The notes: generated by a model not told the origin, from the sequence alone. Positions 1 to 13,441 are shown, counted from the first letter of the stretch. The stretch: 64,000 bases of DNA from Microthrixaceae bacterium (GCA_011523825.1 WTFX01000019.1:1-64000); one strand, 5' to 3'. A program made the numbers and translations.

Positions 1-77
1 CAACTCCACACAGACGACACTACACCCCGCGAGTTATCTTATGACGGACCCTAACGCAGGACGCTCATATGTTTGCA

Positions 78-94
78 GGCACCGGATCGGTGCC
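78..94 (-). terminator. Hairpin downstream of atpC
   Basis: A perfect 7-bp inverted repeat (GGCACCG / CGGTGCC, loop GAT) lies 17 bases beyond the atpC stop codon. It is well placed to end the atp transcript. No T-run follows it, so it would be a U-less hairpin or an mRNA 3' stabiliser. Confidence 0.45.
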
Positions 95-111
95 AGGACA
101 TGGTGACGGGC

Positions 112-495
112 TCAGATGGCTTCGGCGACCGCTATCCGCGTCTCGGCCCACGCCAGGGCGGCCTTGGCCTCGTCATCGTCGGCGTCGGCCGCGACTGCGG
201 TCTGGGCCGCTTCGAGGTCGGCCTGCGCAGCAGCGACGTCAATCTCATCGGCTGCATATGCAGCGTCGCTCAAGATCGTGACCACGTTGTCGCTGACTTC
301 GACGAAGCCACGGTTGAGGGCCAGCGTCACGATGCCGTCGGACGCCCAGAGCTGGGTCTGCCCGATGTCGAGGGCACCGATGAAGGCTGCGTGGTGGTCC
401 AGAAAGGCAATGTCGCCGTCGACGGTGCGCGTCACCACCTGGCTGCACTCGCCGCTGAACAGCACCGCCTCTGGCGAGACGAGTTCAACCTGCAT
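112..495 (-). CDS. atpC: F1Fo ATP synthase epsilon subunit
   Basis: This 127-residue protein is the epsilon subunit of the F1 central stalk, which couples rotation to catalysis and restrains ATP hydrolysis. The N-terminal beta-barrel (about residues 1-85) begins MQVELVSPEAVLFSGE, typical of the family, and is followed by an alanine-rich helical C-terminal part (about 90-127). The ATG at 495 gives normal family length; a longer reading frame from 720 would overlap atpD and has no family support. It is the last gene of the operon, 43 bases after atpD, followed by a hairpin at 78-94. Confidence 0.96.
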   Translation of the reverse strand: MQVELVSPEAVLFSGECSQVVTRTVDGDIAFLDHHAAFIGALDIGQTQLWASDGIVTLALNRGFVEVSDNVVTILSDAAYAADEIDVAAAQADLEAAQTAVAADADDDEAKAALAWAETRIAVAEAI

Positions 496-538
496 GTGGC
501 TCGACCTGCATCGGGTCCGTCTCCTGACGCGAGCGCCG

Positions 539-2017
<1,479 letters not shown>

Positions 2018-2046
2018 TCAGAGCAGAGCGGAGAATTGGCGGGTTA

Positions 2047-3015
2047 CTAGCGTCCGCGGAACAGGTCCGCAGTACGGGCTTCGATGGTGTCCGAGAGCAG
2101 GTCGACTTCGCCGCCGGCGGTCTGAGAGAGCGCTTCGGCGCCGCCGACGATCTCCATGATCTCGGTGGTGATGGCGTCCTGGCGGGCACGGTTCATGATG
2201 CGCGTCAGGTTGATCTTGAGTTCCTCGGCGTTGTCGGTAGCCGCCTTCATGGCGCGTTGGCGCGCTGCGTGCTCCGATGCCGAAGCCTCGAGCAGAGCCG
2301 AGTAGAGCCGGGCCTCGGCATAGCGCGGCAGCAGCCGTTCCAGGATGACAGCGGGCTCGGGCTCGAACTCGTAGCCGCCCTCTGGACCGCCAGCGGAGGC
2401 CTCGGCGCCGTCAGCGTCGTCGAACTCGCCGGTGTCGAGCGGCATGAATGGCACGATCGCCACCGACTGATTGCCCATGGAGTGGAATTGGGTGTAGGCC
2501 AGCATGACCCGCTGGCAGTCGTTTTCGAACAGCTCCGTCGCAGCAGCAGCAATCTGCTGCGCGTCGCTGTAGCTGGGCTGATCGCTGAAGCCCTCGAAGC
2601 CCGCAGCGATGCGGTAGTCGCGGAAGCGGAAGTAGCCGAGCGCCTTGCGACCGGACAGCACCAACTCGTAGTCGCGGCCTTCCGCTGCATCAGCGGCGAT
2701 GGCTCGCTCGGTGGCCCGCAGGACGTTGTTGTTGTAACCGCCGCACAGACCCCGGTCCGCGGCGATGGCCACGTAGGCCACCTTGGTCACCTCGCCGGGC
2801 TCGCGCAGCAGCGGGTGGTCTGCCTCGCCGCCGGCAGATGCCAGGTTGGCGATGACGGCCGTCACTTTGTCGCTGTACGGCCGTGCTGCGCGCACCCGTG
2901 CCTGCGCACGCACGATGCGTGAGGCAGCGATCAGCTCCATGGCGCGCGTGATCTTCTTGGTGGCGTCGATCGACCTGATGCGACGCCGAAGAATGCGCTC
3001 CTGACCGCTTGCCAT
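2047..3015 (-). CDS. atpG: F1Fo ATP synthase gamma subunit
   Basis: The gamma subunit (322 residues) forms the rotating shaft inside the alpha3beta3 hexamer. The N-terminal helix carries the family pattern RIRSIDATKKITRAMELIA, and the matching C-terminal helix ends near ITTEIMEIVGGAEAL. A loop around residues 195-220, rich in Glu, Ala and Gly, resembles the insertion seen in mycobacterial gamma subunits. The gene starts 17 bases after the atpA stop, with no strong Shine-Dalgarno sequence, so translation probably depends on coupling. Confidence 0.97.
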   Translation of the reverse strand: MASGQERILRRRIRSIDATKKITRAMELIAASRIVRAQARVRAARPYSDKVTAVIANLASAGGEADHPLLREPGEVTKVAYVAIAADRGLCGGYNNNVLRATERAIAADAAEGRDYELVLSGRKALGYFRFRDYRIAAGFEGFSDQPSYSDAQQIAAAATELFENDCQRVMLAYTQFHSMGNQSVAIVPFMPLDTGEFDDADGAEASAGGPEGGYEFEPEPAVILERLLPRYAEARLYSALLEASASEHAARQRAMKAATDNAEELKINLTRIMNRARQDAITTEIMEIVGGAEALSQTAGGEVDLLSDTIEARTADLFRGR

Positions 3016-3032
3016 CTGTGCTCAGACCCCGC

Positions 3033-4598
3033 TCAGTCCTCGCCGTCGTCAACGCCTGCACTGTCGGCAGTGCTGTCGCTGCCTCCGGCAGTGCTCACGA
3101 ACTGGGCGGTGAATGCCTCGACAGCCGCCTGCAGCGCTGCAGCGTCGACATCGCCGGTGGAGCGGATGTCCGACATCAGGGCGCTGTGACGGGTGCCCAT
3201 GTAGGCCAGCAGTTCTTCCTCGTAGCGGTTCACGTCCTCGACATCGATGCCGTCGACGTAACCGTTCGTGCCGGCATAGATGACGACCACCTGTTCCTCG
3301 ACCGGCATCGGCGAGTTGAGCCCCTGCTTGAGCAGCTCCACCAGCCGGTAGCCGCGGCCGAGCTGCGCCGCCGACACAGCGTCGAGCTCGGAGCCGAAGG
3401 TGGCGAACGCCTCGAGGTCGCGGAACTGGGCGAGGTCGATCTTGAGGGTGCCGGCCACGCTCTTCATGGCCTTGGTCTGCGCTGCAGATCCCACCCGCGA
3501 CACCGAGATGCCCACGTCCACCGCAGGCCGCACGCCGGACTTGAACAGGTCGTCCTGGAGGTAGATCTGGCCGTCGGTGATCGAGATCACGTTGGTCGGG
3601 ATGTACGCCGAGACGTCGCCTGCCTTGGTCTCGATGATCGGCAGCGCCGTCAGCGAGCCCGCGCCGTTGGCGTCGGACAGCTTGGCGGCGCGCTCGAGCA
3701 GCCGGCTGTGGAGGTAGAAGACGTCGCCCGGATAGGCCTCACGTCCCGGCGGCCGGCGCAGCAGCAGCGACAGCTGCCGGTAGGCCTCGGCCTGCTTGGA
3801 CAGGTCGTCATAGACGATGAGGGCGTGGTCGCCGGTCTCCATCCAGTGCTGGCCCATCGCGCAGCCCGCATACGGCGCCAGGTATTTGAACGGTGCCGGG
3901 TCTGACGCGGGCGCTGAGACCACCACCGTGTACTCCATGGCGCCGCGCTCGCGCAGCGTGTTGACCACCTGCGCCACCGTCGAGCCCTTCTGCCCGATGG
4001 CGACGTAGATGCACTTCACGCCCAGGCCGGCCTGGTTCAGGATGGTGTCGACCGCGACCGAGGTCTTGCCGGTCTTGCGGTCGCCGATGATGAGCTCTCG
4101 CTGGCCCCGCCCGACCGGCGTCATCGAGTCGATGGCCTTGATGCCGGTCTGCAGCGGTTCATGGACCGGTTTGCGGCCCATCACGCCGGGCGCCTGGATC
4201 TCCATGCGCCGCTCGACGGCACCGGTGATCTCGCCCTGGCCGTCGATCGGCTGGCCGAGCGCGTTGACCACTCGGCCCAGCACGGCATCGCCCACCGGGA
4301 CCGACAGGATGCGGCCGGTCGCGCGGACCGCCTGGCCCTCCTCGATGTGCTCGACGCTGCCGAGCACAACGGCGCCGATCGACTCCTCATCGAGGTTCAG
4401 CGCCAGACCGACGTCCCCGCTCTGAAACTCGAGGATCTCGTTCACCGAGCAACCGGGCAGGCCCGACACGCGTGCGATGCCGTCGCCGACTTCGAGAATG
4501 CGTCCGACGGTGCCCGACTCGATTGCCGGGTCGAAGCCTTCGAGATTCCGACGAATCGCAGAGGTGATGTCGGCTGTATTGATGGAAAGATCGGTCAC
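3033..4598 (-). CDS. atpA: F1Fo ATP synthase alpha subunit
   Basis: This is the non-catalytic nucleotide-binding F1 subunit (521 residues). The P-loop GDRKTGKT is at residues 172-179. The N-terminal delta-contact helix (about 1-25) precedes the beta-barrel beginning [19 protein letters not shown]. The C-terminal tail is rich in Asp, Ser and Gly, resembling the extended alpha C-termini of actinobacteria. Its ATG overlaps the atpH stop by four bases, indicating translational coupling. Confidence 0.98.
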   Translation of the reverse strand: MTDLSINTADITSAIRRNLEGFDPAIESGTVGRILEVGDGIARVSGLPGCSVNEILEFQSGDVGLALNLDEESIGAVVLGSVEHIEEGQAVRATGRILSVPVGDAVLGRVVNALGQPIDGQGEITGAVERRMEIQAPGVMGRKPVHEPLQTGIKAIDSMTPVGRGQRELIIGDRKTGKTSVAVDTILNQAGLGVKCIYVAIGQKGSTVAQVVNTLRERGAMEYTVVVSAPASDPAPFKYLAPYAGCAMGQHWMETGDHALIVYDDLSKQAEAYRQLSLLLRRPPGREAYPGDVFYLHSRLLERAAKLSDANGAGSLTALPIIETKAGDVSAYIPTNVISITDGQIYLQDDLFKSGVRPAVDVGISVSRVGSAAQTKAMKSVAGTLKIDLAQFRDLEAFATFGSELDAVSAAQLGRGYRLVELLKQGLNSPMPVEEQVVVIYAGTNGYVDGIDVEDVNRYEEELLAYMGTRHSALMSDIRSTGDVDAAALQAAVEAFTAQFVSTAGGSDSTADSAGVDDGED

Positions 4599-5122
4599 GA
4601 CAGGCGCTCCTTCATCTTGTCGAGCCGGGTGCGGACCGAGCCGTCGAAGACCGTGTCGCCGATCTGAGCGGTCAGTCCTCCGATGATCTCGGGGTCCACT
4701 ACGACGTGGACGGTCACGTTGCGGCCGCTGGCTCGGCTGAGCGCCCCAGCAACTCGGGTGATTTGCTCTTCGGTGAGCGCAACGGCCGAGCGGACTTCGG
4801 CCACCGCCCCTCCCCTGGTGGCTGCCGCCAACTCGAGGGCTTCGTCTGCGACGGCATCAATGTCGCCGCCACGGCCGGCGCCGACCAGCATCGCCACCAC
4901 GTTGAGGGTGACCGGCGATGCCTGGTCCGCCAGCAGGTCCTCGATGATGCCGATGCGACGCGAGGCCGGGACCGTGCGGTCCGACAGCACGCGGCGCAGT
5001 TCCTCATTCCCGGCAGCAGCCCGGCCCACCGCGGACAGCTCTTCGGTCACCCGGTCGAGCACGTCCTCAGCCTGTGCGATGGCCACGACTGCGCTGGCGT
5101 ACTGGTCGGTTCGCTCGCTCAT
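4595..5122 (-). CDS. atpH: F1Fo ATP synthase delta subunit
   Basis: The delta subunit (175 residues, OSCP-like) links the peripheral stalk to the top of F1. An all-helical N-terminal domain (about 1-105, beginning [18 protein letters not shown]) is followed by the conserved C-terminal part with [12 protein letters not shown] and [14 protein letters not shown]. It is a stand-alone delta, unlike the fused b-delta protein of mycobacteria. A 10-codon leader reading frame ends with its TGA overlapping this ATG, and the weak CCAGGA lies about eight bases upstream. Confidence 0.95.
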   Translation of the reverse strand: MSERTDQYASAVVAIAQAEDVLDRVTEELSAVGRAAAGNEELRRVLSDRTVPASRRIGIIEDLLADQASPVTLNVVAMLVGAGRGGDIDAVADEALELAAATRGGAVAEVRSAVALTEEQITRVAGALSRASGRNVTVHVVVDPEIIGGLTAQIGDTVFDGSVRTRLDKMKERLS

Positions 5123-5151
5123 TGGTCGATCCTGGCCTGCGTCATGATCAT
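5119..5151 (-). CDS. Ten-codon leader ORF coupled to atpH
   Basis: A short reading frame encoding [10 protein letters not shown] is preceded by AGGAG at an eight-base spacing, a better ribosome site than the one in front of atpH. Its TGA overlaps the atpH ATG as ATGA. I infer that ribosomes load here and are handed to atpH, setting delta-subunit output. Whether the peptide itself matters is unknown. Confidence 0.45.
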   Translation of the reverse strand: MIMTQARIDQ

Positions 5152-5184
5152 GAGTTCAACTCCTGTCCCGCTCCGGAGCCTGCT

Positions 5185-5198
5185 GTCCCTGCTGGGAC
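5185..5198 (-). other. Hairpin in the atpF-atpH spacer
   Basis: The 103-base atpF-atpH spacer contains GTCCC-TGCT-GGGAC, a 5-bp stem with a 4-base loop. It could be an RNA-processing or stoichiometry element between the Fo and F1 genes. The evidence is only the inverted repeat and its position. Confidence 0.3.
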
Positions 5199-5225
5199 GG
5201 CACCGGCGGGCGAGGGCAGGGAGAT

Positions 5226-5765
5226 TCAGTTCCCCACCCGTTCGATGTAGTCCTCGATGAGCTGGGCGTGGGCCGCCTCGTCGATGCTGGCGCGCACGAC
5301 CTGCTCGGCGGCGCCCACGGCGATCGACGTGATGTCGGACCGCACCTCGGCCATGGCCCGCTCACGAGCCGCCGCGATGTCGGCCTCAGCCTGTGCCCGG
5401 CGCTCGGCGATCTCGGGTTCGATCGCCGCGAGGCGTTCCTGACGGACCGCTTCCGCCGCCGCCCTGGCCTCCTCGATGATGCGCGCCGCTTCGGCATTTG
5501 CCTCGGCGATGCGGCTGTCATAGGACGCACGCAGCTCTTCGGCTTCAGCCTTGGCGCTCGCAGCAGCGTCCAGGTCGCCCTGAATGCGGTCGGTGCGCGC
5601 CTCCATGGCCCGCCTGATCGGCGGTAGCGCCAACTTCCACATGACGATCAGGAGGAGGAAGAACGCGATCGAACCCCAGATCACCTCGAACCATTCCGGG
5701 ATGATCGGGTTGGAGGTCGACTCGCCCTCGGTCGCCGCGAGCAGGCTGGATGACAGTGAATTCAC
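5226..5765 (-). CDS. atpF: F1Fo ATP synthase b subunit
   Basis: The b subunit (179 residues) forms the peripheral stalk. A single membrane helix lies at about residues 28-47 (VIWGSIAFFLLLIVMWKLAL), followed by a long charged coiled coil rich in Ala, Glu and Arg to about residue 165. The GTG start at 5765 has AGGAGG five bases upstream, overlapping the atpE stop region. Only one b-type gene is seen, so a homodimeric stalk is likely. Confidence 0.95.
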   Translation of the reverse strand: MNSLSSSLLAATEGESTSNPIIPEWFEVIWGSIAFFLLLIVMWKLALPPIRRAMEARTDRIQGDLDAAASAKAEAEELRASYDSRIAEANAEAARIIEEARAAAEAVRQERLAAIEPEIAERRAQAEADIAAARERAMAEVRSDITSIAVGAAEQVVRASIDEAAHAQLIEDYIERVGN

Positions 5766-5774
5766 CGTCGCCTC

Positions 5775-6065
<291 letters not shown>

Positions 6066-6098
6066 TCAGTGGTTGGGCCGCTGCTGCGGCGGTTGGAC

Positions 6099-6911
6099 TT
6101 AGTGCTCTGGGTGCAGTGCGCCGCCGATGTACACGGCGGTGAGGATGGTGAAGATGAACGCCTGCAGCACCGAGACCAGGATCTCGAAGGCCGTGAGTCC
6201 GATCAGCATCAGGAACGGAGCTGGCGTGATGATGACCAGCCACGTGGGTGTGTCGTCAAAGAGCGCCAGCCAGAACACGGTATGGGACAGCACAGCGAAC
6301 GTGACCAGCAGCAGGTGGCCGGCGAGCATGTTTGCGAAGAGCCGCACCGCCAGCGAGAACGGCCGAACCACGATCGTCGAGATGAACTCGATCGGCAAGA
6401 CAATGATCAGCAGGGCCTTGGGGACACCAGGCGGGATGGTGATGTTCTTCAGGTAGCCGAAGAACCCGTGGTTCTTGATGCCGATGGTGTTGTAGATCAG
6501 CCACACCAGCACGGCGAGCGTCAGGGGCATCGCCATGCGGGCGTTGCCCGGGAAGTGGATGAGGGGGACCACCTCGGTGATGTTCGAGAACAGGATGAAG
6601 AAGAACATCGCCAGCAAGAACGGCAGGTAACGCAGACCGTCGGGGCCGATGGTCTGCATGATGATGTTCTCTCGGATGAACTGCACCGAGGTCTCTGCCA
6701 CCGTCTGGATGCCGCGGGGGGCAGTGATGACCTCCGCCTGTGCGTAGCGGCGCTTGGCCATCACGAACATCACCACCGGGGCCACGAAGGCGAAGAGGTA
6801 GATGATGCCGACCTTGTTCAGCGCGAACACCGTGTCGTCGAGCCCCGGCAGGATGTTCGGCCACTCCAGAAGGTGCCCGATGTCAGGGAAGGTCAGCGCT
6901 AGCAGGTTCAC
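6099..6911 (-). CDS. atpB: F1Fo ATP synthase a subunit
   Basis: The a subunit (270 residues) is the membrane stator that forms the proton half-channels. Several hydrophobic segments are visible. The conserved arginine lies in the segment SLAVRLFANMLAGHLLL, and the downstream helix TAFEILVSVLQAFIF is also typical. I place the start at GTG 6911, whose bases overlap the TGA of the preceding gene (GTGA) and which has AAGGAG five bases upstream. A longer frame to 7277 is an overlap artefact with no family similarity. Confidence 0.96.
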   Translation of the reverse strand: MNLLALTFPDIGHLLEWPNILPGLDDTVFALNKVGIIYLFAFVAPVVMFVMAKRRYAQAEVITAPRGIQTVAETSVQFIRENIIMQTIGPDGLRYLPFLLAMFFFILFSNITEVVPLIHFPGNARMAMPLTLAVLVWLIYNTIGIKNHGFFGYLKNITIPPGVPKALLIIVLPIEFISTIVVRPFSLAVRLFANMLAGHLLLVTFAVLSHTVFWLALFDDTPTWLVIITPAPFLMLIGLTAFEILVSVLQAFIFTILTAVYIGGALHPEH

Positions 6912-7345
6912 TTCTGCTCCTTGCCGGGACGTGGGAGATCGAGGCCTGGGGCTGCGAGCCGCAGGGAAACATAGCGGATCTCCCACACAAGCAGACCGAG
7001 ATGGCTCGCGACGATGGTGATCGCGATAGGCACAGGCTCGAAGAACTCGAGCTGAGCGACGGCGAGAACGATGCCGGCGAGCACCGCGAGCCGCGCGATG
7101 AAGCCGCCCAGGGTGGCCCCCATGAGCGCGACCGGCGAGGTACGCGCACCCCATGCCATCAGCGCCGCAGCCGCCGCGAGATTGCCGATGACCAGCGCAT
7201 AGCCGAGTGCTGCCGACAGCGCCCCGCCCATTCCCCAAATGAATCCGCTGGCGACAACCCAGGCGGGGAACACCCACAGACTCCGCCGCGCCATGTCGAA
7301 CGCGAGGTCGCGCTCAGGAGAGCGTTCGTCGCGGTCGGAGCTCAC
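6908..7345 (-). CDS. AtpI-like ATP synthase assembly membrane protein
   Basis: This 145-residue protein shows four likely membrane helices between residues 25 and 125 and charged ends. Position and size match the small AtpI/ATP-synthase-I proteins found at the head of atp operons, thought to help c-ring assembly or Mg uptake. It overlaps atpB by GTGA and starts at GTG 7345, overlapping the AtpZ-like gene in the same way. Sequence similarity within this family is weak, so the assignment rests on topology and context. Confidence 0.7.
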   Translation of the reverse strand: MSSDRDERSPERDLAFDMARRSLWVFPAWVVASGFIWGMGGALSAALGYALVIGNLAAAAALMAWGARTSPVALMGATLGGFIARLAVLAGIVLAVAQLEFFEPVPIAITIVASHLGLLVWEIRYVSLRLAAPGLDLPRPGKEQK

Positions 7346-7683
7346 GCGGGTGAGTCGGCGTCGGCATCCAACGACACACCGGTCGGCAGCGATGCCGGCT
7401 CGTCGAAGCCAGTGGCGCGGTCGATGCCGCGCTGCTCGGAAGGACGGTTCGAGGCCATCTCCTGCTCATGGACCCGCATGCGCTCGCGGTAGCGGTACCA
7501 CTCGACAATGAACTTCACGATGAACGCAACCGTGCCGAAGCTCAGCACGAACCAAGGTGCGGTGCCCAACCAGTAGTCCAGCCCGAGCCCCGCCACTACG
7601 AATATGCCTAGGGTCAACGCAATCTCGATGGCCTTGGCCAGACCGTCCTCGCTGCCGTTGCTGCCGGCGGGGCCTCGTGCCAT
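7342..7683 (-). CDS. AtpZ-like first gene of the atp operon
   Basis: A 113-residue protein with two membrane helices (about 17-36 and 42-62; LGIFVVAGLGLDYWLG and FVLSFGTVAFIVKFIVEW) and a hydrophilic tail. This is the AtpZ/AtpQ-type arrangement seen beside AtpI and is presumed to assist assembly. I choose ATG 7683 over an upstream start at 7689 because a -10-like TAGCCT ends six bases before it, leaving no room for a leader. It begins the atp operon 18 bases downstream of glyA. Confidence 0.7.
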   Translation of the reverse strand: MARGPAGSNGSEDGLAKAIEIALTLGIFVVAGLGLDYWLGTAPWFVLSFGTVAFIVKFIVEWYRYRERMRVHEQEMASNRPSEQRGIDRATGFDEPASLPTGVSLDADADSPA

Positions 7684-7689
7684 GCGCAC

Positions 7690-7695
7690 AGGCTA
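7690..7695 (-). promoter_or_regulatory. -10 box of the atp operon
   Basis: TAGCCT stands six bases before ATG 7683, in the layout repeated at many genes here. It implies a leaderless atp transcript. No clear -35 box is visible. Confidence 0.5.
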
Positions 7696-7701
7696 CGAGC
7701 G

Positions 7702-8970
<1,269 letters not shown>

Positions 8971-9043
8971 CAGGCTGTGCCTCCTTGCGGTGCCCGTTGG
9001 GTGTGCGGGGTGCCTCAGTGCCCCCTCGATCGCCGAAGCGATT

Positions 9044-9517
9044 TCAGCGCCGGCCGAGCGCGTCGATCTTGTCCACCCGTCGCTGATGGCGTCCGCCCTC
9101 GAACGACGCTGTGAGGTACGCGTCGAGTGCGGCCACGGCCTCACGGTGATCGACGAGGCGGGCGCCGAGACAGATCACGTTGGCGTCGTTGTGCTCGCGG
9201 GCCAGCCGGGCCGAAGTCTCGTCGTGCACCGTCGCCGCACGGATGCCGGCCACCTTGCCCGCGGCCATCGCGATGCCGATGCCGCTGCCGCACACAGCCA
9301 CGCCCAGGTCTGCGGTGCGGCTCGCCACTGCCTTGCCGACGGCTTCCCCGAAATCGGGGTAGTCGACCGATTCGGGGCCGCTCGTGCCCAGATCGACGAC
9401 GTCGTAGCCGCCGTCGCGGAGGTGCTGTGCCAAGCGATCTTTCAGTTCCCAGCCGGCATGGTCTGCCGCGAGCGCGATGACGGCTTCGTTCGGGGTGGAG
9501 GAATTGCCCTGGGCCAC
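9044..9517 (-). CDS. rpiB: Ribose-5-phosphate isomerase B
   Basis: A 157-residue RpiB/LacAB-family isomerase that interconverts ribose 5-phosphate and ribulose 5-phosphate. The catalytic-cysteine motif [14 protein letters not shown] is at about residues 75-88. [12 protein letters not shown] (16-27) is the usual N-terminal phosphate-binding strand. The GTG start at 9517 follows a GAGACT box by six bases. The C-terminal HQRRVDKI is also typical. Confidence 0.95.
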   Translation of the reverse strand: MAQGNSSTPNEAVIALAADHAGWELKDRLAQHLRDGGYDVVDLGTSGPESVDYPDFGEAVGKAVASRTADLGVAVCGSGIGIAMAAGKVAGIRAATVHDETSARLAREHNDANVICLGARLVDHREAVAALDAYLTASFEGGRHQRRVDKIDALGRR

Positions 9518-9523
9518 GGCGTC

Positions 9524-9529
9524 AGTCTC
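9524..9529 (-). promoter_or_regulatory. -10-like box for rpiB
   Basis: GAGACT lies six bases upstream of GTG 9517, the same hexamer and spacing as at 28712-28717. It departs from TANNNT at the first base, so it is weaker evidence than the TAG-type boxes. Confidence 0.35.
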
Positions 9530-9546
9530 GCAGCGGTCGCCGCCGC

Positions 9547-11174
9547 TCAGGTGCCAGATTCAGCGAAAAAATCGGGAAATCCGAGCGAGTCGGCCGCAAT
9601 CGCTCCCTCGCGCAGCACGACGGGCTGGTCGCCGGTCACATCCACCACCGTCGATGCGACGCCTCCGGGCGCGGTTCCCGCGATCACGGCTCCGGCGACA
9701 GGCGGCACCGCGAGGCTCGCTGCGGCGTCGTCAGCTCTGGCCGGGGTCTCGACGCCGTGGCGGTTGGCACTGGTGCCGGTGACCGGTCCTGTCTCATCGA
9801 TAAGCCAGCGCAGCCAGCCCACCGCCGGCGCCCGCACACCCAAGGTCTCGCGGCCGTGAAGTGGATCCGGCCCGCCCCTGCGCCTGGCTACCAGTGTCAG
9901 CCCTCCGGGCCAGTGGCGCTCGGCGAGCGCCCGCGCTCGCGGCGAGAACTCCACCAGTTCGTCAGCCTGGGAGATTCCTGACACCAGGATCGGCATGGGC
10001 TCGCTGCGGGGACGATCCTTGGCCTCGCACACACGGGCCACCGCATCGGCGTCCGCGTAGCGGGCCATGATCCCGCACAGCGTGTCGGTGGGCGCCACCA
10101 CGAAGTGTCCTTCGTGCAGCCGTTCAATGGCCTGACCGATGGCGACGTTGTCGGGCTCAGATCGTGGGCGGGTCGCCACGAGAACCCGGTCACGGCCGGC
10201 AAGGTCGGGTTCGATGCGCACGTCTGCGTAGCCACGGGCCTCGGCCAGAGCAACGGCTGCGTTTCCCTGTTCTGAACCGATCTCCAGCACGAGAAGGCCG
10301 CCGGGCGCGAGCCAGCCGCGGGCCTCACGCAAAATCGTGCGCAGCGCGCCGAGCCCGTCGGCCCCCGCATACAGGGCTTCGTGTGGCTCCCAGTCGCGTA
10401 CCTCGGCGGGCAAGGCATCGCCGTCGGCGACATAGGGCGGGTTTGCCACAATCACATCGAGTCGCCCATGCAGTCCCGTCACGGCAGCGGCGATGTTCTG
10501 CTCGGCGGATTCGTTCTCACCCTCCGAGACAGCACTTGTCTCGCGGGACTCCCGCGGGGTGGTCAGTTGGACGCCCGCGAGCGCGTCGAGCCAGTTCCCG
10601 TGATGCAGCGAGACCCGGGTCGCCGCGTTTCCCAGACCGGCCAGGTTGGCTGCGGCCAGCGCCAGCGCGTCGGCCGAATTGTCGGTGGCGAACACCCGGG
10701 CTTGGGGAACCTCGTGCGCAATCGACAAGGCGATGGCGCCGCAGCCGGTGCCGAGATCGGCGACGCTCAGTCCGGCGGGATGGCGGTTTCGGGATGTGCC
10801 GTGGAGCCAGTCGATCGCGATGCCCGCAACCACCTCCGTCTCGGGACGAGGGATGAGCGCTCTCCGATCAGTCGCCAGGTCGAGTTCGCGAAATGCCCAG
10901 CTGCCGAGTACGTACTGCAGCGGCTCGCCCGCCACCCGACGGGCGGCCATGGCGTCGGCGTGCGCCACCATCCGCACGGTCATCGGCGTCTGCGGTGCCA
11001 GCGCAGTCTCGGCCGCGCTGGTGCCGCTCGCCTCGGCTGCGATGCGGCGCGCGCTCACCTCGGGATCGGACACGCCGGCTGCGGCGAACTGCTCGCGCAG
11101 CCCCCGGTACAGATCGCCCAGCGTCAGTCCGTCCTTGCTGGCCATGATCGAGCCTGCTGCCGGATCCGGTCGGC

Positions 11175-11178
<4 letters not shown>
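9547..11178 (-). CDS. prmC-tsaC: PrmC-TsaC fusion: release-factor methyltransferase plus threonylcarbamoyl-AMP synthase
   Basis: One 543-residue frame joins two enzymes. Residues about 12-338 are PrmC (HemK), which methylates the GGQ glutamine of release factors: SAM motif [12 protein letters not shown] (141-152) and catalytic NPPY (246-249). A low-complexity insert of about 35 residues rich in Ser, Glu and Thr (205-238) sits before NPPY. Residues about 344-535 are a Sua5/YrdC domain, which makes threonylcarbamoyl-AMP for tRNA t6A: PTDTLCGI (363-370), KDR (387-389), WPGG (423-426) and TSAN (469-472). The GTG at 11178 overlaps the prfA stop; ATG 11145 (residue 12) fits PrmC length equally well. 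In mycobacteria the two genes are separate neighbours. Confidence 0.93.
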
Positions 11179-12272
<1,094 letters not shown>

Positions 12273-12278
12273 GCGTTC

Positions 12279-12284
12279 AGGCTA
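12279..12284 (-). promoter_or_regulatory. -10 box of prfA
   Basis: TAGCCT ends six bases before GTG 12272, with no Shine-Dalgarno sequence present. It matches the boxes at atpZ and at 29694-29699 exactly in sequence and spacing. Confidence 0.5.
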
Positions 12285-12305
12285 ACTGGGGGGTTTCGGG
12301 CCGGA

Positions 12306-13373
12306 TCAGGCGCCCGCGGTGGACAGCGTGCGCCATTCGTCGTCGATCTCGACGATCCGGGCAGGACTGTCCAGCCTTGCAGCTATGGCCCTGATGACGT
12401 CATGTGCGTCGCGTCGGGGCAGCGCAATGGTCAATTCGGCGTCGGGATCGAGGAACAGCCGCGCGTCTGCTGCGAAGGGCACCACGTCGAGGTCGATGCC
12501 GACGCAGACCACCACGATCAGACGACGGCCGTCGGGTGTCAGGCCGTACGCCACCGCCGGGGCCGGGTCCTTCGGACCGCCTCGGGGCACTGGCGGCGAG
12601 GCGGCTCGCAAGCGGCCCGCGGCGACAAGTTCTGGCTGGCGGATGAGCAGCGAGCGCAGCCAGCGAGCCGCACCCATCCGGTTGAGCGGATGCGGTGATG
12701 CGCCTGGCGAGCGGTGTGTACGCACCACTTCGGCCACGCGGCGGATGGCTTCAGGCGTCGGCTCATCGGCGTGCAGCAGGGAGAACGCCTCGCGATCGTG
12801 GGCGCCCACCCCTACCTCGATCTGCCACCGGTCGGAGGCACCGTCGGCATCGCCTTCGTCGCTGTGTCCCGCTTCCGCGCCGACAGGCGCTGCTGCGACG
12901 ATGCGGGCTACCTCGAGACCCTCCACCTCGCCGGTGATCACGCCGTGCTCCACGACCACCTCGACTCCGGCACTGCCCAGCAGCGCAACCAATTCGGGCA
13001 CGCGCGGCGGCGCGGGTTCGACCGGGCGCGGCGCCGGTTCTGCGGCCGTCGCGCTCGCGCCTTCGATGCCCCAGACCGTGGGCGCTGGCTTGAAGCAGGC
13101 CGCACGTCGAGCGAGCACACCGCTGTGATCGTCGGCAAAGACGTGCACGTCATCGCAACCGGTGCGCTCGGCCAGCGCCAATGCTCCGCCCAGCGCCCGC
13201 TCGGCTCGCTCCTGGGCAAGACACACCACTGCGGGGCGAGGCTCGGCGGCAACGGCCAGTGCGCCCTCATCTGTACCCGAGACGTCGGTGAGCTCCGCGC
13301 CGAGTGCCGAACTCGCCAAGGCTCGCAGCTTCGCGGCGTGGAGTGCTCGGATGCGATCAGCGTCAAGCGTCAT
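12306..13373 (-). CDS. Conserved-looking protein of unknown function between rpmE and prfA
   Basis: I do not recognise this 355-residue protein. It has no signal peptide, membrane helix or cysteine cluster. An alpha/beta N-terminal part (about 1-105) contains AVVCLAQERAERALGGALAL and DDVHVFADDHSGVLARRA. It is followed by a Pro-rich linker (about 110-128), then VEVVVEHGVITGEVEGLEV, and a C-terminal part with NRMGAARWLRSLLIRQPEL and RLIVVVCVGIDLDVVPF. Codon use resembles its neighbours and no competing frame is better, so I take it as real. Its place among translation-termination genes hints at a linked role, which is inference. Confidence 0.75.
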   Translation of the reverse strand: MTLDADRIRALHAAKLRALASSALGAELTDVSGTDEGALAVAAEPRPAVVCLAQERAERALGGALALAERTGCDDVHVFADDHSGVLARRAACFKPAPTVWGIEGASATAAEPAPRPVEPAPPRVPELVALLGSAGVEVVVEHGVITGEVEGLEVARIVAAAPVGAEAGHSDEGDADGASDRWQIEVGVGAHDREAFSLLHADEPTPEAIRRVAEVVRTHRSPGASPHPLNRMGAARWLRSLLIRQPELVAAGRLRAASPPVPRGGPKDPAPAVAYGLTPDGRRLIVVVCVGIDLDVVPFAADARLFLDPDAELTIALPRRDAHDVIRAIAARLDSPARIVEIDDEWRTLSTAGA

Positions 13374-13441
13374 AGCGGATGCCGAAGATCACGAGTCGCC
13401 ACGTGGCGGCGCTTGCTCGCGCAGGATGCTCGCCGCGCCCT

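Noticed and set aside
6912..7277. N-terminal extension of atpB
   Set aside because: The extra 122 codons overlap the AtpI-like gene, have no family similarity, and a good GTG start with Shine-Dalgarno sequence exists at 6911.
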